In this document: in pieces, positions 34,894 through 42,323 of the stretch
Position numbering within the stretch: position 1 is the stretch's first letter
How the letters are laid out: every line of letters starts with the position of its first letter
Origin: Lacihabitans sp. LS3-19
GTDB taxonomy: Bacteria; Bacteroidota; Bacteroidia; Cytophagales; Spirosomataceae
Reading direction: 5' to 3'
DNA: 55,036 bases
Assembly: GCF_024343575.1 (NCBI RefSeq)
Contig: NZ_RJUA01000016.1
Location: 1 to 55,036, forward strand
The notes under the pieces: model-generated
Told to the model about the DNA's origin: nothing
Databases searched by the model: none
Seen by the model: the letters and a program-made list of their open reading frames with translations, nothing else
Position numbers and translations under genes: made by a program

Positions 34894-35041
34894 CTGGCTA
34901 CTTTCTGTGTTATTTTTTTTTAGATATTTACTTAAGAAGTTTGAATATATCTTAATTACTATTTGAATATTTGAAAAATGAACAATTAAGAGGGAGATAT
35001 GCTGTGAAATTTCTTACGGAGACTCCCAAAGACAAAATATT

Positions 35042-35503
35042 TTATAATTTAAGTTTCATGCCTTCGTGTGTTGCTATAAATCCTATATTTTCATAAAACG
35101 AAATGGCGTCTGGTCGCTTTTTATCAGTTGTTAGCTGAACCATAATGCAGTTTTTTTCTTTCGCTCTATTTATTATATATTCAAAAACTCTTTTGCCAAT
35201 TCCTTGTCCTCGATATTTTGAATTGGTTCTAACTGCCTCAACTTGAGCTCTAAGACCACCTTGGTGTGTTAAATATTGAATAAAAGTTAAGTGAAAAGTC
35301 GCAATTTTTTCTCCATTCATTTCAACAATGGTAAGTTCTTGATTTGTGTCTTTAATAATGTTTTCAAATGCTCTTATATAATTTTCGGAAAGTTTAGCCT
35401 CGAATTTTTCTCTAGTAGCACCCAAAGTATCATCAGACAACATTTTTACAATGTCAATAAGGTCATCGGAATTTGCGATTCTAAAACTTAGTTGGTTTTC
35501 CAT
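35042..35503 (-). CDS. GNAT family N-acetyltransferase
   Basis: A 153-residue GNAT protein. The acetyl-CoA loop is seen as RGQGIGKRVFEYII (motif A), preceded by the beta strand VEAVRTNSKY and followed by DAISFYENIGF (motif B). Length is normal. The acceptor substrate is unknown. Repeat R copy 2 lies in the spacer before it. Confidence 0.9.
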   Translation of the reverse strand: MENQLSFRIANSDDLIDIVKMLSDDTLGATREKFEAKLSENYIRAFENIIKDTNQELTIVEMNGEKIATFHLTFIQYLTHQGGLRAQVEAVRTNSKYRGQGIGKRVFEYIINRAKEKNCIMVQLTTDKKRPDAISFYENIGFIATHEGMKLKL

Positions 35504-35527
35504 TATTTGTTTAATTTTTTCAAGCTT

Positions 35528-35575
35528 GAGCGAAACCCGCCATTTACCAATCCGAAGGAAATATTCTTTTGATAA
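35528..35575 (-). repeat. Intergenic repeat R, copy 2
   Basis: Shares the segment ACCAATCCGAAGGAAATAT with copy 1, plus GAAACCCGC and TTGATA on either side, in the same orientation. It fills most of the 78-nt spacer between two minus-strand genes. Confidence 0.75.
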
Positions 35576-35581
35576 ATTTTG

Positions 35582-36457
35582 TTAAGTTTTTTTTCTTTTT
35601 CGATAATATGAAAAATCTTTCCCGATTCCTAAAGTAAATTCATTAAAACCCTTAATCGAGTAAAATCTAAAAAAAGTATTAAATAGCCTAAATGGTCTTT
35701 CTATTTCAATATTTGTCTCTACAAATTGCTTATTAAACGTACTTTTGAAAGTGGTATTTATCCCTAACGGTCTAGAGGCCCAAGTTCTAAATCCCAATGT
35801 CGGTCCATATGAATTAGATAGAACATTTCTGTCATATAGACTGCCGATACCAGTGATTATTCCAAATTTATTTAGATTTAGATTAGTTGAAAAATTTATT
35901 GTAGATAAATCTAGACTTTGGTTGAATTTTAAATCTTTATAGTTCAGGTTAATGTCCGCGTCAAAAACGCATGAAACAAAAAGGTGATAAAGTCCAATAT
36001 TTCCGTTTAATAGTTTGTTACTCTTGAGGTTAGTTTGATAGCTTAAATTGGTTTTTATAAGCGGAAGCCCTTTTACAACAAACGAATAATTCGTTTGTCC
36101 TCCAATTGGAGTGTTATTTAGCCCACTTAATAAGTCAAATCCTAACATATTATAGTCAAACCAATCTTTATTACAATCTTCTTTTATTCTTATTGTTAAA
36201 GTAGGGTTACTTTTTACTTCCACCTCTTTAACCTGATAACCAAGAAAAGTCACAACAAGAATTGCTCTTTCGTTGGCAACTATTAATTCAAATTGACCAT
36301 TACTATTTGCTATTGTTCCATTAGTTGTCCCTTTTTCAATTATTTGTGCGGGAACTCCAGATTTATCAAATTTAGCAATTATTGTTCCCCTTACTTTATA
36401 TTGGCTCATCCCTATGAAAGGGAGAATTGTAAGTATTATTGTGGAGATTTTCTTCAT
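35582..36457 (-). CDS. Carboxypeptidase-regulatory-like domain protein, probable outer membrane barrel
   Basis: A 291-residue exported protein (signal peptide ending IGMSQ). Residues 22-95 form a CarboxypepD_reg-like domain (VRGTIIAKFDKSGVPAQIIEKGTTNGTIANSNGQFEL, VTFLGYQVKEVEV), common at the N-terminus of SusC/TonB-dependent proteins. The remaining ~190 residues show alternating strands and an aromatic-rich end, suggesting a small beta barrel. No TonB-dependent plug is present. It is flanked by repeat R copies 2 and 3. Confidence 0.75.
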   Translation of the reverse strand: MKKISTIILTILPFIGMSQYKVRGTIIAKFDKSGVPAQIIEKGTTNGTIANSNGQFELIVANERAILVVTFLGYQVKEVEVKSNPTLTIRIKEDCNKDWFDYNMLGFDLLSGLNNTPIGGQTNYSFVVKGLPLIKTNLSYQTNLKSNKLLNGNIGLYHLFVSCVFDADINLNYKDLKFNQSLDLSTINFSTNLNLNKFGIITGIGSLYDRNVLSNSYGPTLGFRTWASRPLGINTTFKSTFNKQFVETNIEIERPFRLFNTFFRFYSIKGFNEFTLGIGKDFSYYRKRKKT

Positions 36458-36516
36458 TATTTATCTTATTATAGTTTTTCCATATGGTTAGTCAGATTTT
36501 ATCATTTTATTTTCTT

Positions 36517-36565
36517 CGGGTGAAACCCCAATTCACGTTTTTGAAGGAAATATCCTTCGGATAGC
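36517..36565 (-). repeat. Intergenic repeat R, copy 3
   Basis: More diverged copy: GGGTGAAACCC, ATTCAC, GAAGGAAATATCCTTC and GGATAGC are shared with copy 1. Its core GAAGGA-AATA-TCCTTC is a perfect 6-bp hairpin, a possible compensated form of the AGGA/TCCT stem in the others. Confidence 0.6.
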
Positions 36566-36674
36566 AGGCAATTGTTTTCCCACATTTAATGTCTATTATC
36601 CTTTTTATAAGAATTTTTACAATTTTTTAATAACAAACCTTACTTAGGTTGAGACATCGATAATTCCTTTTTGT

Positions 36675-36709
36675 CAATTCAGAATCACATATTTGGTGAT
36701 TCTGAATTG
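36675..36709. repeat. Perfect 14-bp inverted repeat
   Basis: CAATTCAGAATCAC pairs with GTGATTCTGAATTG around a 7-nt loop (ATATTTG). Only a weak T-run (TTT) follows on the plus strand and none on the minus strand, so it is not a standard terminator of the neighbouring minus-strand genes. Confidence 0.8.
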
Positions 36710-36870
36710 TTTAATTCAAATTACATCGTTTTATGTCTTAGAAAAGGAGAATTCCAATATTTTGAGACGAATCTAATGTCCTTAAAAAGAATCTTTTAAA
36801 TCGTAATTCTTTAATTAACTTTATAAAATATAGTTTTTGTCATCCAATTTAGTCAGCTATTTACCAATTT

Positions 36871-37857
36871 TCACCACCAATGATGTATAGTCTTCTTAAA
36901 ATATTTCTGATATAAATCTTTAATTTTGATCATTTTGTCATCGTCAAAAGGAGGGGTGTTGGCTGCAGCTAAATTTGATCCTATCTGCTCGGGACTCGAT
37001 GCACCAGGAATTACAGTACTAATAGCATCAAACATCAAAATCCATCTTAGTGCCTGAGCTGCCAATGTAAAGTCAGTGGAAAGGATTTCTTGTAATTCAC
37101 TAACTGCCTCCAAACCAGTTGCATAGTCAACTCCCGAAAAAGTCTCGCCTTTGTCAAACATCTCACCGTTTCGGTTAAAATTGCGGTGATCGCCTTTTTC
37201 AAAGGTTGAGTTTGCCGAAAACTTTCCTGTAAGCAATCCACTGGCCAATGGTACTCGGGCTATTATTCCCACATTTTTCTTTTTGGCTTGCTCAAAAAAC
37301 AGTTCCGCAGGTCGCTGCCTAAACATATTGAAAATAATTTGTACCGAAGTAACATTGTCGTATTCAATACCTTTTAAAGCCTCCTCTATTTTCTCTACAC
37401 TTATACCCAGATTTTGGATTTTACCTTCCAATTTAAGCTGATCAAAAAGCTCGAATATTTCAGGTCTATAATATACTTCGGTAGGAGGACAGTGTAACTG
37501 AATCAAGTCCAAAGTGTCTACTTTTAGCCTTCTGAGGCTATCTTCTACATATTTTCGCAAAACTGGCACTGTATAACCTTGGCTTACATGAGGATTGATT
37601 TGTCGTCCACATTTAGTAGCTACGATAAACTTTTCTGAACGAGTCTTTAAGAATCTTCCAATAGCTTTTTCACTCTCGCCATCGCTATATACATCTGCTG
37701 TATCAATGAAATTTATTCCTTGGTCGGCAGCTGAATTTAAAATATTTTCAGCCAATTTTGGGTCAAAGTCTGATCCCCATTTACCGCCTACTTGCCAAGT
37801 CCCGATTCCAATTTCTGTAATTTTAAAATTGGTTTTACCCAAAGTTCTGAAGTTCAT
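36871..37857 (-). CDS. Aldo/keto reductase
   Basis: A 328-residue NADPH-dependent oxidoreductase of the AKR superfamily (TIM barrel). The catalytic tetrad is visible in order: Asp and Tyr in FIDTADVY, Lys in VATKCG, and His in LIQLHCPP. The C-terminal cofactor region reads STVIPGASSPEQIGSNL. Natural substrate unknown. It is divergent from rarA. Confidence 0.92.
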   Translation of the reverse strand: MNFRTLGKTNFKITEIGIGTWQVGGKWGSDFDPKLAENILNSAADQGINFIDTADVYSDGESEKAIGRFLKTRSEKFIVATKCGRQINPHVSQGYTVPVLRKYVEDSLRRLKVDTLDLIQLHCPPTEVYYRPEIFELFDQLKLEGKIQNLGISVEKIEEALKGIEYDNVTSVQIIFNMFRQRPAELFFEQAKKKNVGIIARVPLASGLLTGKFSANSTFEKGDHRNFNRNGEMFDKGETFSGVDYATGLEAVSELQEILSTDFTLAAQALRWILMFDAISTVIPGASSPEQIGSNLAAANTPPFDDDKMIKIKDLYQKYFKKTIHHWW

Positions 37858-37942
37858 ATTTTTTGATTTGGTTGAAGATGTAAAAATAAGGAAAATAAAG
37901 AAAAGTGAAGGTTTTGTTTAGCCTTTTTAAAATTTTAATAAA

Positions 37943-37950
37943 TACATTTG
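37943..37950 (+). promoter_or_regulatory. -7 promoter box of rarA
   Basis: TACATTTG matches TAnnTTTG and lies 19 nt before the TTG start of rarA. Confidence 0.5.
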
Positions 37951-37969
37951 TAAAACAAAAAACTAAGTA

Positions 37970-39238
37970 TTGGATTCATTTGCACCATTGGCCGAACGTA
38001 TGCGACCTCGTAATCTCGACGATTATGTTGGGCAGGAACATATTTTGGGTAAAACAAAACCTTTACGTCGGGCTTTGGATGCTGGCATAGTGCCTTCTAT
38101 GATTCTCTGGGGACCTCCTGGAGTCGGTAAAACCACCCTTGCCTTGATGATGGCTGAGATAACCAAACGCCAGTTTCATAGCTTAAGTGCTATCAGTGCT
38201 GGGGTGAAAGATCTTCGTGAGGTGCTTTCAAAACCTTCAGGATTGTTTCCGCCAATATTGTTTATAGATGAGATTCACAGATTTAACAAGTCGCAACAAG
38301 ATGCACTTTTGGGTGCTGTGGAGAAAGGCCAAGTTACGCTAATTGGTGCAACAACTGAAAATCCATCTTTCGAAGTTAATTCGGCTCTTTTGTCTCGATG
38401 TCAAGTATATATTTTAGAAGCTTTCGGGAAAGAACAGCTCAATTCCATGCTGCAAAGAGCCTTGAAAACTGACAACTGGCTAAATGAAAAAGACATCAAA
38501 ATTGTAAACACCGATTCACTTTTTAGAATTAGTGGAGGCGATGGGCGTAAACTTCTGAATCTTTTAGAATTAATAGTCAATGCACAAATAGGGCAGAAGG
38601 AGGTTTTGATTGATAATGTGTTGGTGGAGGAAGTCGTACAGAAAAACCTTGCCCGATACGATAAATCAGGCGAACAGCATTATGATATTATTTCGGCTTT
38701 TATAAAGTCTATTAGAGGGTCAGATCCCAACGGGGCACTGTATTGGATGGCCAGAATGATTGTGGCAGGGGAAGATCCTAAGTTTATTGCCCGGAGGATG
38801 CTCATTTTAGCATCTGAAGATATTGGATTGGCGAATCCCACTGCCATGATGGTGGCCAACGCTTGTATGGATGCAATCATGAAAATCGGATATCCCGAAG
38901 GCCGAATTATTCTTTCTCAAACAGCAATTTATTTGGCTACTTCTCCCAAATCAAACGCCTCTTATGTGGCCATTGACGCTGCTATTGCTTTAGCAGAACA
39001 AACATCTCATCTACCCGTTCCTATAGATTTAAGAAATGCTCCTACCAAGTTAATGAAGGAAATTGGGTACGGGAAAGAATATAAATATTCGCACAATTAT
39101 GCTGGAAATTTTGCTCAACAAAACTTTATGCCTGACGAACTAAAAGGCAAAAAACTTTACGAACCGAGCGAAAATGCCCGTGAAAATGAAATCAAACGTT
39201 CACTGCAAAATTGGTGGAAGGACTGGTATGAATATTAA
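37970..39238 (+). CDS. rarA: Replication-associated recombination AAA+ ATPase RarA
   Basis: A 422-residue clamp-loader-like AAA+ protein. Walker A is WGPPGVGKTT, Walker B is LFIDEIHRFNKSQQDALL, sensor 1 is GATTENPSFEVN. The C-terminal tetramerisation part (SFIKSIRGSDPNGALYWMARM, EDIGLANPTA) is typical of RarA/MgsA. It acts at stalled replication forks. The TTG at 37970 gives the conserved start MDSFAPLAERMRPRNLDDYVGQEHILG. It is followed by the inverted-repeat element at 39252. Confidence 0.96.
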   Translation: MDSFAPLAERMRPRNLDDYVGQEHILGKTKPLRRALDAGIVPSMILWGPPGVGKTTLALMMAEITKRQFHSLSAISAGVKDLREVLSKPSGLFPPILFIDEIHRFNKSQQDALLGAVEKGQVTLIGATTENPSFEVNSALLSRCQVYILEAFGKEQLNSMLQRALKTDNWLNEKDIKIVNTDSLFRISGGDGRKLLNLLELIVNAQIGQKEVLIDNVLVEEVVQKNLARYDKSGEQHYDIISAFIKSIRGSDPNGALYWMARMIVAGEDPKFIARRMLILASEDIGLANPTAMMVANACMDAIMKIGYPEGRIILSQTAIYLATSPKSNASYVAIDAAIALAEQTSHLPVPIDLRNAPTKLMKEIGYGKEYKYSHNYAGNFAQQNFMPDELKGKKLYEPSENARENEIKRSLQNWWKDWYEY

Positions 39239-39251
39239 AATGTTTGTTTTT

Positions 39252-39466
39252 GAACACAGGTGACACAGATGCTAACAACACAGATATTGACAGCTTTTTA
39301 AATTTGAAGTTCGTATTTGAACACAGATGCTAGCAGCACAGATATTCACAGATTATTAAATTTAAAGTTCGTTTCTCGAATACTGATGAAACAAGTGATG
39401 GCAAAACAGATATGTATTTAAATATTAGAACAGTGTAAATCAGTAAAATCAGTGTCATCTGTGTTC
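39252..39466. repeat. 215-nt palindromic repeat element with 19-bp terminal inverted repeats
   Basis: The left end GAACACAGGTGACACAGAT (39252-39270) matches the reverse complement of the right end (39448-39466) at 17 of 19 positions. Inside are two direct copies of a ~60-nt unit containing AACACAGATGCTARCARCACAGATATT and TAAATTTRAAGTTCG, plus a decayed third. No transposase is encoded. It resembles a non-autonomous MITE-like or hairpin repeat. Confidence 0.7.
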
Positions 39467-39476
39467 CTATAAAAAA

Positions 39477-40007
39477 TCAGGAAATTTTTTTGAAGCTTAA
39501 TGTGTAATCGAACTCGAGCATTTGACCAATGAAAATATTTAAAAAGGCTGCTGTGAAAGGGTCAAGGCCAGTTGCAGCTGCTGTAAAACTATCCTTTACT
39601 TCAGCAAGGCCCATATATAATACTAAATCTGTATCTGTATTGGTTTTAATTTGCATACTTTGTGTCAACTCTTTTTCAAGATCTTGGTCAATGTAAGTTA
39701 TGCTCAATACATTTCCTTTTAGCGAATACTTACCTGTACTTTCTGTGCCATTCGAATTTATTTCTCCTATAGACCAATATGCATTGGTTTTGTAAGTTCC
39801 ATCAGTATTGAAAATGTAAAAAATGCCTTGAGAAGACACATCATCTGTGTATTTTTCAGGATCTTCACTTGTGAATTTCGAATTGAAATCTATAATTTTT
39901 AGTTCATATTTTCCACTTAATGAGGATGGGGAAACATCATCACTTTTAGTACATGAACTTAATGAGGCAACAATGAGCGTTATTAAAATTAGAAAATGAT
40001 TTTTCAT
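39477..40007 (-). CDS. Small lipoprotein, lipocalin-like
   Basis: A 176-residue lipoprotein. The ATG at 40005-40007 is chosen because it opens a lipoprotein signal ending SLSSC; the frame extends upstream into the glycosyltransferase gene. The mature part is one beta-barrel-like domain (SSLSGKYELKIIDF, GIFYIFNTDGTYKTNAYWSIGEI, GKYSLKGNVLSITY) as in Bacteroidota lipocalin-like lipoproteins. It follows the glycosyltransferase after 16 nt. Confidence 0.72.
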   Translation of the reverse strand: MKNHFLILITLIVASLSSCTKSDDVSPSSLSGKYELKIIDFNSKFTSEDPEKYTDDVSSQGIFYIFNTDGTYKTNAYWSIGEINSNGTESTGKYSLKGNVLSITYIDQDLEKELTQSMQIKTNTDTDLVLYMGLAEVKDSFTAAATGLDPFTAAFLNIFIGQMLEFDYTLSFKKIS

Positions 40008-40023
40008 GGCGTTTATTAAATAA

Positions 40024-40980
40024 TTATACTGTTTCAGAAACCAAGTAGTCATCTTTTGTGACACCTTGTTTTACTAATAACTCACCCAAAAATCCCGCCA
40101 AAAATAGTTGCGAGCCAACAAGAATGGCAACCAAGGCTAGATAAAAAAGTGGATTGTCTGTTACGTTTCGATAAGGCAAACGACTGTAAATCGAATATAT
40201 TTTTTCTCCGATTAGAAATACAGTAATAAATGAACCCAACAGAAAGGATAAAACGCCAAATAGACCAAAGAAATGCATTGGTCTTTTTCCAAATTTATTG
40301 ACAAAAGTGATGGACAATAAATCTAAAAAACCATTGACGAATCTCTCTAGGCCAAACTTGGTTGTACCATATTTTCTAGCTCTATGTTGTACTACTTTTT
40401 CGCCTATTTTAGAGAATCCGTTCCATTTAGCTATTACAGGTATATAGCGGTGCATTTCGCCATAAATCGTGATGTTTTTCACAACTTTGCTGTCATAAGC
40501 TTTGAGCCCACAGTTGAAGTCGTGAAGGTATATGTCTGATATATAGCGTGTTGTGGCGTTGAATAGTTTAGTTGGTAAAGTTTTGGTTATAGGGTCAAAA
40601 CGTTTTTGTTTCCATCCTGATACCACATCATAGCCGTCTTGTTTAATCATTTTGTAAAGGTCAGGAATCTCGTCGGGGCTGTCTTGCATATCTGCATCCA
40701 TCGTGATTATGACATCTCCATTACATTCATTAAATCCTGTTTGAAGTGCGGCAGTTTTTCCATTGTTTTTCGAAAACTTAAAACCTCTAACTTCTGGATT
40801 ATTTTCTTTTAATTTTTTTACGGTATTCCAGCTTTCATCATTGCTGCCGTCGTCTATAAATAAAACCTCATAGGAAAATGCATTTTCTTCCATCACTCTT
40901 TTTATCCATGCATGAAGTTCGGTCAATGACTCGTCTTCATTGTAGAGAGGAATAATTACAGAAATATCCACTTTGCTCAT
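40024..40980 (-). CDS. GT2 family glycosyltransferase (polyprenyl-phosphate sugar transferase type)
   Basis: A 318-residue membrane-anchored enzyme. The GT-A domain (residues 5-230) has VIIPLYNEDESL, the EVLFIDDGSND block and the metal-binding TMDADMQDSP. Two transmembrane helices follow at the C-terminus, as in DPM1/ArnC/GtrB-like enzymes that load a sugar onto a polyprenyl phosphate carrier. The donor sugar is unknown. It sits 16 nt after the methyltransferase gene. Confidence 0.88.
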   Translation of the reverse strand: MSKVDISVIIPLYNEDESLTELHAWIKRVMEENAFSYEVLFIDDGSNDESWNTVKKLKENNPEVRGFKFSKNNGKTAALQTGFNECNGDVIITMDADMQDSPDEIPDLYKMIKQDGYDVVSGWKQKRFDPITKTLPTKLFNATTRYISDIYLHDFNCGLKAYDSKVVKNITIYGEMHRYIPVIAKWNGFSKIGEKVVQHRARKYGTTKFGLERFVNGFLDLLSITFVNKFGKRPMHFFGLFGVLSFLLGSFITVFLIGEKIYSIYSRLPYRNVTDNPLFYLALVAILVGSQLFLAGFLGELLVKQGVTKDDYLVSETV

Positions 40981-40996
40981 GTTTTTTTTATTTTAT

Positions 40997-41698
40997 CTAA
41001 AAAATCAAATAATAATCCTTTAATAGCTTTACAAAAATAGGGCTATATTGCTTGTTTTCATAAATATTTATTTCCGAGTATGCTGGATTAAGATTTTCCT
41101 GCCTCGAAAGTTCAATAATTTCTCTAAAAATTGGCTTTGTTTCGTCATGTTTTACGCCGTATTTTTTATTTAAAAATAGCTGGTATTTAGTGCATATTTT
41201 AAGAAAGCCGTTCATCTCGAAAGGTGGGAGTAAAATCCATATTTTTCCATCCTCAGAAATAAGATTATGCAAAGACAAGGCCAAATCTTCAAACGAAAGT
41301 GAAGAATTATGATGAGCTAGGTTTATTTCTTCTTTTGGAGATTTAAGATTATTTTGAAAAAACGGAGGATTTGAAACTATTAAATCAAACTTTTCTTTGC
41401 TGGCTTTTGTGAATTCTTGAATAGATTTATTCGCAATTTTTATTTGCTTTGAAAAAGGACTATTGGCAATATTTAATGAAGCATCTTTTACTGCATTTTC
41501 GTCTATTTCTACGGCTGTAAGGTTTAGGAATTCAGATTTTTGAGCAAGCATTAGAGTTAAAAGGCCTGTTCCCGTACCAATATCCAGTATTTTTTGGTGG
41601 TTTTTTGCATCTATGAGTGCTCCAAAAAGGCAAGAGTCGGTACACACTTTCATTGGTGTGTTTTCTTGAAATATGCTAAATTTCTTAAACTTAAACAT
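40997..41698 (-). CDS. trmN6: tRNA1(Val) (adenine37-N6)-methyltransferase-like protein
   Basis: A 233-residue class I SAM methyltransferase. It starts with FKFKKFSIFQENTPMKVCTDSCLFGAL, typical of TrmN6/YfiC, with SAM loop DIGTGTGLLTLMLA and the N6-adenine catalytic motif SNPPFF. It would methylate A37 of tRNA-Val. The RNase HI gene is 2 nt upstream, so the two are co-transcribed. Confidence 0.88.
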   Translation of the reverse strand: MFKFKKFSIFQENTPMKVCTDSCLFGALIDAKNHQKILDIGTGTGLLTLMLAQKSEFLNLTAVEIDENAVKDASLNIANSPFSKQIKIANKSIQEFTKASKEKFDLIVSNPPFFQNNLKSPKEEINLAHHNSSLSFEDLALSLHNLISEDGKIWILLPPFEMNGFLKICTKYQLFLNKKYGVKHDETKPIFREIIELSRQENLNPAYSEINIYENKQYSPIFVKLLKDYYLIF

Positions 41699-41700
41699 GG

Positions 41701-42321
41701 CTATTTTCTGCCAAAATCTGCGGGGACTTCACCCCACCATTTGGTTTCCCACTTTAGTATTTTGTTTTTGAAAGTATTTTGTTTTAACCAATTTTCCGCT
41801 CTTTCTATTAAGTCGAAAAGTTCAGAATTCCGACCCGTTTCTTCCAGTTTTGTATTGGCTTTTTTAGCTTTTACCCAAGCTATGGCGGTTTTGGAATCAG
41901 AGAAAATAGGGACTTCTGAGCCAAGGTTCTTTAACAATGCAAGTGCATGTACAATTGCTAAAAACTCTCCGATATTATTGGTGCCATCTTGAAATGGCCC
42001 TTTTCTGAAAAGTTGCTTTTTTGTTTGTAAATCAACTCCTTGGTATTCCAAATCACCAGTTTTGGTGTTCCAAGCAGCATCTACTGTCCAAGCTGGAATA
42101 TTTGGTTTTGGGGTTTTTATGAGCTGTTGGCTCGAAGGTTTTGGATTTACAACGGCAAAATAGTTTTTCTTGATTGCATTTTCTGCCTCAGTTTTGCTCT
42201 CAAATGATTTGTATTGAGCACCTTCAAATCCTTCTACTTGTTTTTTGCATTCATCCCAGGAGCTGAAAACGCCTTTCTCACGTCCTTGCCAAACGGCATA
42301 GAATTTTACCTTTTTTGCCAT
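41701..42321 (-). CDS. rnhA: Ribonuclease HI with N-terminal viroplasmin-like hybrid-binding domain
   Basis: A 206-residue protein. Residues 3-55 are the caulimovirus-viroplasmin-like RNA/DNA hybrid-binding domain (KFYAVWQGREKGVFSSWDECKKQVEGFEGAQYKSF). Residues 75-205 are the RNase H fold with carboxylates in VDAAW, GEFLAIVHAL, FSDSKTA and the final PADFG. It removes RNA from RNA-DNA hybrids. It sits 2 nt after ddl and 2 nt before the methyltransferase. Confidence 0.92.
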   Translation of the reverse strand: MAKKVKFYAVWQGREKGVFSSWDECKKQVEGFEGAQYKSFESKTEAENAIKKNYFAVVNPKPSSQQLIKTPKPNIPAWTVDAAWNTKTGDLEYQGVDLQTKKQLFRKGPFQDGTNNIGEFLAIVHALALLKNLGSEVPIFSDSKTAIAWVKAKKANTKLEETGRNSELFDLIERAENWLKQNTFKNKILKWETKWWGEVPADFGRK

Positions 42322-42323
42322 AT

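Larger units (their letters stand above)
36458..36870. other. Intergenic stretch with repeat R copy 3 and a perfect inverted repeat
   Basis: A 413-nt spacer between two minus-strand genes. It holds repeat R copy 3 (36517-36565) and a perfect 14-bp inverted repeat (36675-36709). No coding region is supported. Confidence 0.6.

Noticed and set aside
39252-39466. CRISPR array
   Set aside because: The internal repeats are diverged, few and part of an inverted-repeat element; no cas genes and no regular spacers.
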